A stretch of DNA of 13,519 nt. Source: Bacillota bacterium (GTDB taxonomy: Bacteria > Bacillota > Clostridia > Peptostreptococcales > Anaerovoracaceae). Below the pieces are notes generated by a model that was not told where the DNA came from, did not search any database, and saw only the letters and a program-made list of their open reading frames with translations. Where the stretch lies: positions 1,585 to 15,103 of the forward strand of contig JAUNRL010000010.1 of NCBI GenBank assembly GCA_030535715.1, written 5' to 3'. Positions 6,202 to 12,014 of this stretch are shown here, piece after piece; positions within the stretch are counted from its first letter, which is position 1, and each line of letters opens with the position of its first letter. The translations under genes were made by a program, and so were the position numbers.

Positions 6202-8874
6202 CTATGCCTCCTCTCCGACACCTTCCATCCAGACGGCTCCCGTCGGACAGTACTTCTGGCAGATTCCGCAGCCGATGCACTGCTTCTCCCCAGCCTGATG
6301 ATAGCCGCAGGCGATGCATCGCCGGCTCTCCTCCTGAAGGCCTCTGGCCGGAAGGGGCTGGGGAAGAATTTCCGCCCTGCCCGGAATCCGCTCATGTTCA
6401 ACAGCCATTTCCTCCGGCCGGAACTTGTCAACGACGACAGGCTCGTCGGCATCCAGCAGGTAGTTCATCACCGCTGCCGCCCCCGCCCGTCCGGCGTCAA
6501 TGGCGTTCATGTTGAAATCGCCCAGCGCGAATACGCCACGCATATTCGTCGCCAGCCGGCTGTTGATTTTCACATAGCCCTGGTCATCCAGATCCAGATA
6601 AAGATTTCGCAGCGCGAGGGTATCCATCTCCGGGCCTCTGCCCTCACCGAACACCACCGTATCGCAGGGCACACCCATGCTGCTGCCGTTCTGCAGCACC
6701 CGGCAGCTGACACCGTCAGCCCGGCCTTCCTTCCCGCTGATTTCCGTGATCTGAACGCCGGTCACCAGATTAATGCCCTCCTCCAGCAGCAGATCCACCG
6801 CCGCGGTTTTGATCTGCAGCTTTCCCTTGCCGCACGGGGCCAGAAGAGTAACTTCCGGGCACAGCCGCTTCAGCGCGCGGGCCGTATCCACGGAAATGTC
6901 ATCGCTGCCGGCAACCACAGCCCGGCTGCCCAGTTCCCCGGGAACCTCTCCATTGTTCAGGCGGCTCATCAGCGAAACCACATCCATCACCCCGCGCAGG
7001 GACGCGCCGGGAATATTCGGCTTCTTTCCCGCGGTCTCGCCGATGGTCAGCAGAACCGCGTCATATTCCTTCAGCAGATCCACCAGATCCGGGCGCACAC
7101 CACCAGCGGCGTTGTAGATGACTCGAATGCCCGACGCCTCGATTTTCTGCATCTCCCTGTCCATGATATCCCGGTCAAACCGGCGGTTGGTCGAAAGCCA
7201 GCGGCAGCTGCCGCCCAGCCGGGAGGTCTTCTCGAAGATCGTCGGCCGGATACCCTTTTTCGCCAGGGCAATGGCCGCCGATATGCCGGCAAGTCCTCCG
7301 CCGATGACCGCCGCCTTCTTCCGGTCCGGATCCTCTCCCGGCCCGTCATCCACGAACCAGGCGGGCATCTCCTCCGGGATTCCGGCGCTGCGCAGCAGAG
7401 AAACGATGTTGTCCACCGCATCCTTGCCCGGCTCGCCGATCCCGCGGAAATCCCGTATCTTCAGGATGTTCTCTGGATAAATGGTTTCCCCTGCCGGCGC
7501 CGGATCGAACTCCGGCATCCGGGGGCTTTCCCCGGTTTTTCGCAGATCCGCGTCGATGGCCATCGCCGCTCTCCGTCCCTGGGCCATGGCCTCCACGACG
7601 GAATTGCTTTTGCCCGTCACCTCTCCGCAGGCGTAGATCTTTTCCTTATTGGTCCGGTACTGCTCATCAATCCGGATGCAGCCGTCAGGATAGGTTTCCA
7701 CCTTGCTGATCTGCTCCACATTGCTCCTCTGCCCAAAAGCCAGCACCACGCCGTCGCAGAACAGATTGGACGCCCGCGCGCCGTTCAGCACCTCCAGCGC
7801 CTTCACGCCGGCGGCATCGCTGATGACCTGACGAACCGCCGTTACCTTTCTGCTCTCGACGCCCATCTCCTTCAGGTTCTCCGCAAACGCTCCGGCCGGC
7901 CCGGCTGCCGCCGGATCATCCACAATAACGCAGACTACATCCTTGCCCCGGGCAGCCAGCACCGCCGCAGTGTCCGCGAGGAGCCGCCCATTTCCGACGA
8001 CCGCGATCTCCCGGCCCATATCCTCCATGCCCGGACCGGCCGCCTCCTTTTCGCGCTGGCTAAGGCCGCCGTCGTTGCATTCCTTCAGGATATCCACCGC
8101 TTGGAAGACACCCCGGCAGTCCGCTCCGTGCAGCTGATTTTCCGGCGGTTCGGATATGCCCGTCGCCAACAGACAGACGGCAAACCCTTCTTTCCAGATC
8201 TGTGCCAGAGAGAAGTTTTCGCCCAGGGCGTAGTGGTAGCGCACCTCAATACCGGCGCGGATCAGCCGGTCGATCTCCCGGTGAAGCTTCTCCTTGTCCA
8301 GTCTCAGGTCGGTGATTCCCCAGCTCATGGCGCCGCCGAGGCGGTCCCGCTTCTCAAAGATCACCGGCCGGTAACCTGCCCTGCGCAGTTCATAGGCGGC
8401 CATGATTCCCGCCGGACCGCCGCCGATGACGGCGATCCGGTCGTAGGTTGGCGGCGTAAAGACGATTTCTTCCGGCGTCCGGTCCCGAACCGCCGCTTTC
8501 TCCAGAGCGTGCATATCGATGGGATCCTCACCGATGTTCAGCAGCCGGCAGTGGGCATAGCAGACCCCCCGACAGATTTCCGCGCAGGTCCAGGGCATGG
8601 GCGTGCGTTCGGCAATATGCTGCCAGGCTTTCTCCTGTTCGCCGTCTCGCATGAATGCCGCGACGGTCTGGGGGATGATTCCCATGGGGCATCCCACCGA
8701 ACAGGACGTTTCCAGCATCTCATCCTGCCCGGCCGAAAACAGTCCGGATACGTTCTTCTGGTATTCCCGGATCGCGCCGGTAGGGCAGATTTTCCGGCAT
8801 TCTCCGCAGTTGATGCATCGTCCGGGATTGATCCGCGCTTGGGCGGTTTTATTTACGGTTATCGTGACTTCCAT
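6202..8874 (-). CDS. Iron-sulfur flavoprotein with two tandem GltD-like modules and ferredoxin domains
   Basis: This 890-aa protein has, in order: a 4Fe-4S motif CxxCxxCxxxCP (Cys20, 23, 26, 30); a GltD-like cysteine region (Cys58, 62, 97, 101, 105, 109); and a first flavin module with GGGPAG (151-156), a nucleotide fold VVGNGRLLADTA (292-303) and IYACGEVTG (413-421). A second module follows with GGGLAG (525-530), VVAGSDDISVDTA (653-665) and FALGDFN (782-788). A C-terminal region carries Cys853 and Cys856 plus a full 4Fe-4S motif (Cys866, 869, 872, 876). GltD-like proteins move electrons between NAD(P)H, FAD and Fe-S clusters. The second nucleotide site looks degenerate (GSDD for GxGx). ATG 8874, preceded by AGGAGA, is preferred to the GTG at 8880. 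It overlaps the preceding gene by 26 bp. The reaction is unknown. Confidence 0.82.
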   Translation of the reverse strand: MEVTITVNKTAQARINPGRCINCGECRKICPTGAIREYQKNVSGLFSAGQDEMLETSCSVGCPMGIIPQTVAAFMRDGEQEKAWQHIAERTPMPWTCAEICRGVCYAHCRLLNIGEDPIDMHALEKAAVRDRTPEEIVFTPPTYDRIAVIGGGPAGIMAAYELRRAGYRPVIFEKRDRLGGAMSWGITDLRLDKEKLHREIDRLIRAGIEVRYHYALGENFSLAQIWKEGFAVCLLATGISEPPENQLHGADCRGVFQAVDILKECNDGGLSQREKEAAGPGMEDMGREIAVVGNGRLLADTAAVLAARGKDVVCVIVDDPAAAGPAGAFAENLKEMGVESRKVTAVRQVISDAAGVKALEVLNGARASNLFCDGVVLAFGQRSNVEQISKVETYPDGCIRIDEQYRTNKEKIYACGEVTGKSNSVVEAMAQGRRAAMAIDADLRKTGESPRMPEFDPAPAGETIYPENILKIRDFRGIGEPGKDAVDNIVSLLRSAGIPEEMPAWFVDDGPGEDPDRKKAAVIGGGLAGISAAIALAKKGIRPTIFEKTSRLGGSCRWLSTNRRFDRDIMDREMQKIEASGIRVIYNAAGGVRPDLVDLLKEYDAVLLTIGETAGKKPNIPGASLRGVMDVVSLMSRLNNGEVPGELGSRAVVAGSDDISVDTARALKRLCPEVTLLAPCGKGKLQIKTAAVDLLLEEGINLVTGVQITEISGKEGRADGVSCRVLQNGSSMGVPCDTVVFGEGRGPEMDTLALRNLYLDLDDQGYVKINSRLATNMRGVFALGDFNMNAIDAGRAGAAAVMNYLLDADEPVVVDKFRPEEMAVEHERIPGRAEILPQPLPARGLQEESRRCIACGYHQAGEKQCIGCGICQKYCPTGAVWMEGVGEEA

Positions 8875-9226
8875 CTGCACTCTCCTGTTTCCGAATCATC
8901 TGTCTCTCCACAGCCGGAAGGATGCGGTCCAGCATGGCATCCACTTCCGCCCGGTTGAGTTCCGTCAGTTTCTGCTGACTGATCCACCATTGGCAGAGCC
9001 GGAGAAACCCATAATCTTTCATCCCACTCCAGTAACGATCCAGCTTATGGTATGCTTCCGCGAAATACAGCCGCACGTAGGGATCGGGCAGACTGCGGAG
9101 AATGTAGCTCATCTCCGGCGATCCAGCGTACTGGGGCTCGGTGGCCTGCAAAAGCTGTTCGATCCTGCCGTTGAGCTCCCGCAGCCGCTTCTGTCCTTTT
9201 CGTCCCTTGAACTCGTTGCTGTTCAT
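8849..9226 (-). CDS. Small hydrophilic protein of unknown function, first gene of the flavoprotein operon
   Basis: I do not recognise this 125-aa protein. It is highly charged, probably mostly helical, without signal peptide, membrane segment or cysteine clusters (one Cys, Cys78). A basic N-terminus (about 1-22) is followed by an aromatic-rich middle (SYILRSLPDPYVRLYF, 40-55; YWSGMKDYGFLRLCQWW, 65-81) and an acidic-amphipathic helix (about 88-112). The start is convincing: AAAGGAGG lies 7 nt before ATG 9226. It is first after the operon promoter and overlaps the large flavoprotein gene by 26 bp, so the two are translationally coupled. A subunit, assembly or regulatory role for the flavoproteins is inferred from position only. 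Confidence 0.75.
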   Translation of the reverse strand: MNSNEFKGRKGQKRLRELNGRIEQLLQATEPQYAGSPEMSYILRSLPDPYVRLYFAEAYHKLDRYWSGMKDYGFLRLCQWWISQQKLTELNRAEVDAMLDRILPAVERQMIRKQESADGSHDNRK

Positions 9227-9311
9227 CGATGAACCTCCTTTATATCGCTGCCCGCCGTCATCCCTCGGTCTTCCTCATACTGATGAGCCGGTTTTCCTCA
9301 CATTCCTTTAC

Positions 9312-9340
9312 ATTATATCCTGTCCGCCGGAGTTTTTGAA
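9312..9340 (-). promoter_or_regulatory. Sigma-A-like promoter of the eight-gene minus-strand operon
   Basis: On the minus strand TTCAAA (9340-9335, four of six -35 positions) is followed after 17 bp by a perfect TATAAT (9317-9312). Transcription would start near 9305, about 80 nt before ATG 9226. The leader contains a small hairpin, CTCAT-cagt-ATGAG (9291-9278). No terminator is evident until the end of ttdB, and gaps between genes are all 87 bp or less, so all eight genes from 9226 to 1509 may be one transcript. Confidence 0.6.
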
Positions 9341-9351
9341 GTGTGAATTGG

Positions 9352-9378
9352 AAAAAATCTCCACCCGTGGACGGGCGG
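9352..9378 (-). terminator. Second, back-up terminator after rpmE
   Basis: On the minus strand CCGCCCG (9378-9372), loop TCCA, and CGGGTGG (9367-9361) form a 7-bp stem with one G-U pair. It is followed after AGA by six T (9357-9352). It lies just upstream of the operon promoter, so it would stop transcripts escaping the main rpmE terminator. Its 5' arm overlaps the larger hairpin at 9374-9400, so only one of the two can form at a time. Confidence 0.5.
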
Positions 9379-9404
9379 GCGGCCGTTCCGGTCGCCCGCC
9401 TTTT
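9374..9404 (+). terminator. Plus-strand intrinsic terminator facing the minus-strand operons
   Basis: GGCGGGCG (9374-9381) pairs perfectly with CGCCCGCC (9393-9400). The stem can be extended inward by a G-U and two G-C pairs to about 11 bp, and TTTT follows (9401-9404), then CATCTTTT. It has terminator form only on the plus strand, yet no plus-strand gene lies upstream of it. It would stop antisense transcripts coming from the flavoprotein operon region before they reach rpmE. Confidence 0.5.
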
Positions 9405-9421
9405 CATCTTTTGCATAACAT

Positions 9422-9490
9422 AAAAAACCGCCTCTCGAATCGCCTGTCACTTCAGTATTTCTGAATGGACATGCGGCTCGAAAGGCGGTT
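9422..9490 (-). terminator. Main Rho-independent terminator of rpmE, unusually long stem
   Basis: Beginning 16 nt after the rpmE stop, the minus strand folds ACCGCCTTTCGAGCCGC (9489-9473) onto GCGATTCGAGAGGCGGT (9443-9427). That gives about 17 positions with one mismatch and two wobble pairs. The enclosed sequence forms a further TTCAG-aaata-CTGAA hairpin. The stem ends in six T (9427-9422). This is a strong terminator by form and would also stop any read-through from the rho operon. Confidence 0.85.
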
Positions 9491-9506
9491 GTCACGTACT
9501 CGCGGT

Positions 9507-9704
9507 TTACAGGCCGTACTTGTTCTTGAACTTTTCGACACGTCCGCCGCGCTGCGTGAACTTCTGCTGTCCGGTAAAGAACGGATGGCAAGCGGAACAA
9601 ATGTCGGTTCTGATCTCTTCCTGTGTAGATCTCGTCATAAATGTGTTGCCGCATGCGCAAGTTACTTTACATTCCTTGTATTCAGGATGGATTCCTTGTT
9701 TCAT
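9507..9704 (-). CDS. rpmE: 50S ribosomal protein L31 (zinc-binding type)
   Basis: This 65-aa protein is a standard bacterial L31, bridging the large and small ribosomal subunits. It opens [11 protein letters not shown] and has the zinc ligands Cys16 and Cys18 (CACG) and Cys36 and Cys39 (CSAC), then [10 protein letters not shown] and GGRVEKF. Retention of the four cysteines makes it the zinc-containing form; Zur-controlled copies usually lack them, so this is the zinc-replete version. GAGGTG lies 5 nt before ATG 9704. It has its own promoter and terminator but also stands downstream of the rho operon with no terminator between. Confidence 0.95.
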   Translation of the reverse strand: MKQGIHPEYKECKVTCACGNTFMTRSTQEEIRTDICSACHPFFTGQQKFTQRGGRVEKFKNKYGL

Positions 9705-9765
9705 GCTGTCACCTCATTTCTACTGTGGGCGTTTGCCCGGTTTACGCTTCGCTGCCTGTTACAGC
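9705..9765 (-). promoter_or_regulatory. rpmE 5' leader with possible alternative structures
   Basis: The predicted 61-nt leader starts GCTGT (9765-9761). This can pair with ACAG (9726-9723), enclosing a GGGC-aaac-GCCC hairpin (9738-9727). Alternatively it can pair perfectly with ACAGC (9709-9705), which lies between the Shine-Dalgarno sequence and the ATG. The second pairing would hinder translation. Autoregulatory L31 leader RNAs have been described in several bacterial groups; whether this is one is inference, and the helices are short. Confidence 0.3.
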
Positions 9766-9771
9766 CCGTTT

Positions 9772-9800
9772 ATTATATACAGATGCCGCAAAAAAATCAA
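9772..9800 (-). promoter_or_regulatory. Sigma-A-like promoter of rpmE
   Basis: TTGATT (9800-9795, four of six -35 positions) and a perfect TATAAT (9777-9772) are 17 bp apart on the minus strand. The -35 box includes the TGA stop codon (9799-9797) of the mini-hydF frame, so the promoter is embedded in the end of that gene. Transcription would start near 9765. Confidence 0.65.
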
Positions 9801-10033
9801 GTCTTTTCTACCCTTTTCTGCAATGTAATCCTGTCCAGTATCCCGTTCATCTTTGCCAGAAATATCCCGTAATTGATCATGAGCACACCAGCCCGGCAAG
9901 CGGCAGCGATCCGGCTCATGACGAGGCGGCGGTTGAATATGCATGCGCCGCAGTGGATGATCAGATCGTATGCCTTCAGTCCAAAAATCCCGATGTGTAT
10001 CCTGTTCGCTCTTGACGTATCATTCAGCGACAT
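9797..10033 (-). pseudogene. hydF: Mini-hydF: N- and C-terminal ends of [FeFe]-hydrogenase maturase HydF fused in frame
   Basis: The 78-aa frame begins MSLNDTSRANRIHIGIFG, the usual start of HydF up to the first residues of its GTP-binding P-loop. It then jumps directly to YDLIIHCGACIFNRR and AGVLMINYGIFLAKMNGILDR, the HydF C-terminus. About 300 residues normally between them are missing: the rest of the GTPase, the dimerisation domain and part of the cluster domain. HydF carries the di-iron precursor to hydrogenase HydA. The HCxxC cluster ligands remain (His27, Cys28, Cys31 from ATG 10033), but the upstream CxH ligands and the P-loop lysine are gone, so normal function is not possible. The frame is intact. 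A start at GTG 10042 is also possible; AAGGAG lies about 12 nt before the ATG. It follows prmC by 42 bp. Family identity is from memory. Confidence 0.75.
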
Positions 10034-10075
10034 GTCCGCCACATTCTCCTTCCGGTATCCTCCTCCGGCTGCTGA

Positions 10076-10978
10076 TTACTTCGGCTGCCGCCCCCGCTTC
10101 AGCCGGCAGCGGATCACCCGTTCCTTTCCCGGCAGATCCCGTACAATTTCAATCTCCCGGTACCGGCCGTCATCCTTCAGCATCTTTCGCAGAGCCTCCC
10201 CCTGATCGTATCCTATCTCCATCATCAGGAAGCCGTTTTCCTTCAGATAGTCCGGCGCCCCGGCCACAATCCGCCGGTAGACAACCAGTCCGTCACGGCC
10301 GCCGTCCAACGCCTCTCTGGGTTCGTAATCCTTGATCTCATCCTGCAGCATACCAATCATATTCGTCCGCACGTAGGGCGGATTGCAAAGGATCATATCA
10401 AAGCGTCTCCCCCTCAGCGGCGTGAACAGATCGCCCTGCAGGACTTCCGCGTCTACATGGTTGTCCCGGGCATTCCGCTTCGTCAGAGCCACTGCCGCTT
10501 CGCTGATATCCGAAGCGGTCAGCTCCACGCTGCCGCAGATCCTGGCCACGGAGATTCCTACTACGCCGCTGCCGCAGCACAGATCGAGGACCTCCCAGTC
10601 CTTTCGTCCGCGAAGCCGTTCGAAGAAGGATCGCTTTTGCTTCTGCGTGCTTTGGATTGCCTTTGCCCCCTCCTGCACCAGGATCTCTGTGTCCTGCCGG
10701 GGGATGAGCACATCGGCAGACACCGCGAACCGGTAGCCCATAAACTCCTGCTCACCAATGATGTGCTGCAGAGGAATCCGCTGAGCACGCCGCTCGATCA
10801 GTTTCAGATAGCGCCGCTCCGTTTCCGGATCGTCTTCTTCCTCCGCGCGAAGGAATATCTGCACTCTGTCGCGGCCGGTCAGGAAGCTGTACAGTTCCTC
10901 GGCGTCGGTTTTCGGGTCCGGGCAGCCGGCCTTATTCAGTTGGTACTGTCCCTCCCGGATCAGTATTCTCGTCTTCAT
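10076..10978 (-). CDS. prmC: Peptide chain release factor glutamine N5-methyltransferase PrmC (HemK)
   Basis: PrmC methylates the glutamine of the GGQ motif in release factors RF1 and RF2, using S-adenosylmethionine. This 300-aa protein has an N-terminal helical substrate-binding region with PLQHIIGEQEFMG (69-81), LIPRQDTE (91-98), methyltransferase motif I DLCCGSG (132-138, usually DLGTGSG), and the diagnostic NPPY (199-202). A basic stretch TQKQKRSFFERLRGRK (111-126) before motif I looks like a small insertion. It overlaps the end of the DUF1385 gene by 47 bp, a common clostridial pairing. prfA, encoding its substrate and often next door, is absent here. Confidence 0.93.
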   Translation of the reverse strand: MKTRILIREGQYQLNKAGCPDPKTDAEELYSFLTGRDRVQIFLRAEEEDDPETERRYLKLIERRAQRIPLQHIIGEQEFMGYRFAVSADVLIPRQDTEILVQEGAKAIQSTQKQKRSFFERLRGRKDWEVLDLCCGSGVVGISVARICGSVELTASDISEAAVALTKRNARDNHVDAEVLQGDLFTPLRGRRFDMILCNPPYVRTNMIGMLQDEIKDYEPREALDGGRDGLVVYRRIVAGAPDYLKENGFLMMEIGYDQGEALRKMLKDDGRYREIEIVRDLPGKERVIRCRLKRGRQPK

Positions 10979-12011
10979 CGTTATCGTCCGTTTCTGTATT
11001 CTGTTGGTTGTCGATTTCGCCCGCCGCTTCCGTGTTGCCGTCTTCCACCAATCCGCCGATCACCCTGTCCGCCGGCGGTTCTTCATCCAGACAGGCATTC
11101 ACCGCCACGATGGCCACCTCCAGCATGGAGTCGTCCGGCTCCTTGGTCGTGATCTTCTGCAGATACAACCCCGGCAGGCTGAGGATCTTCACCACGATGC
11201 TGTCGCTTCGCCCCGCCCATTTGAGCAGTTCATAGGATATTCCCGCGATGACCGGCAGAAGCAGCAGCCGCGTGATAATCCGCAGCGCCAGGTTCGGCCA
11301 GCCCAGCAGGAAGTGAAACACAAAGGCAATGATGAACACGAACATCAGGAAGCTGGTTCCGCACCGGGGATGCAGCGTTGGGAACTGCCGGCAGTTTTCC
11401 GGGGTCAGTTCGAGCCCGTTTTCGAAGCAGTGAATGGTTTTGTGTTCCGCCCCGTGGTAGCGAAACACCCGGCGGATGTCCGGCATATAGGATACCAGCC
11501 AGACGTAGGCCACAAACAGCGCGATCCGCAGCGCGCCTTCCACCAGGTTCAGCCAGAAGGAACTTCCGGTCACATGCTTCATCAGATTCACGGCCCCCGT
11601 CGGCAGAATGATGAACACGCCCACGGTAAAGGCCAGCGCGATAATCACCGATGAGTAGAGCATGATGTTCCACAGGCCTTTGCTGCCGAACTTCTTCTCC
11701 GCCCAGGCTTCGAGGCGGGACAACTCGTCCTCTTCGTCGTCCGCCTCTTCCAGCATCTGCGCCGACGTCATCAGGGTTTTCATTCCGTAGATCAGGGAGT
11801 CTGCAAAGGCAACGACGCCTCTGATCAGAGGAAACTTCATCCACCTTCCGTAGGTCTTTGTTTCTTCTGTTTTGATCCGGATGGAATCATCGGGAAGGCG
11901 GACAGCCAGCGCCATCTTCTTCTCCCCTTTCATCATGATTCCTTCCATAACCGCCTGTCCACCCATCTTCATCGGGCAGGCATCTTTCAAAAATATTTTC
12001 TTCAGATTCAT
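10932..12011 (-). CDS. DUF1385 (YqhQ-like) integral membrane protein
   Basis: This 359-aa protein has the DUF1385 signatures GGQAVMEGIMMKG (17-29), the invariant YHGAEHK (185-191), and HPRCGTSF (214-221). Four hydrophobic segments lie at about 116-137, 155-175, 219-237 and 245-262. A poorly conserved acidic tail (about 310-359, rich in D, E, N and T) follows. The biochemical function of the family is unknown; its steady place between rho or rpmE and prmC in Clostridia hints at a link to translation termination or membrane physiology. The start is 3 bp after the rho stop without a good ribosome binding site, so translation probably depends on ribosomes finishing rho. Confidence 0.9.
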   Translation of the reverse strand: MNLKKIFLKDACPMKMGGQAVMEGIMMKGEKKMALAVRLPDDSIRIKTEETKTYGRWMKFPLIRGVVAFADSLIYGMKTLMTSAQMLEEADDEEDELSRLEAWAEKKFGSKGLWNIMLYSSVIIALAFTVGVFIILPTGAVNLMKHVTGSSFWLNLVEGALRIALFVAYVWLVSYMPDIRRVFRYHGAEHKTIHCFENGLELTPENCRQFPTLHPRCGTSFLMFVFIIAFVFHFLLGWPNLALRIITRLLLLPVIAGISYELLKWAGRSDSIVVKILSLPGLYLQKITTKEPDDSMLEVAIVAVNACLDEEPPADRVIGGLVEDGNTEAAGEIDNQQNTETDDNDEDENTDPGGTVPTE

Positions 12012-12014
12012 CGC

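Noticed and set aside
8875..8880. GTG start for the large flavoprotein at 8880 (and a similar GTG at 4208 for rlmH)
   Set aside because: The ribosome binding site would be too close to the GTG. The ATG six bases later has correct spacing in both genes.
4200..8882. Identical 11-bp sequence CATCTGCACTC at 4200-4210 and 8872-8882, at the starts of rlmH and the large flavoprotein gene
   Set aside because: It is made of the start codon and part of the ribosome binding site region. The match ends at once on both sides, so it is probably coincidence or convergent initiation context rather than a repeat element.
6169..8958. Very long open frame on the plus strand (929 codons) opposite the large flavoprotein gene
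   Set aside because: It is antisense to a gene with clear FAD and Fe-S motifs on the minus strand. Its translation has no recognisable domain, and its length follows from high GC and codon bias of the real gene.
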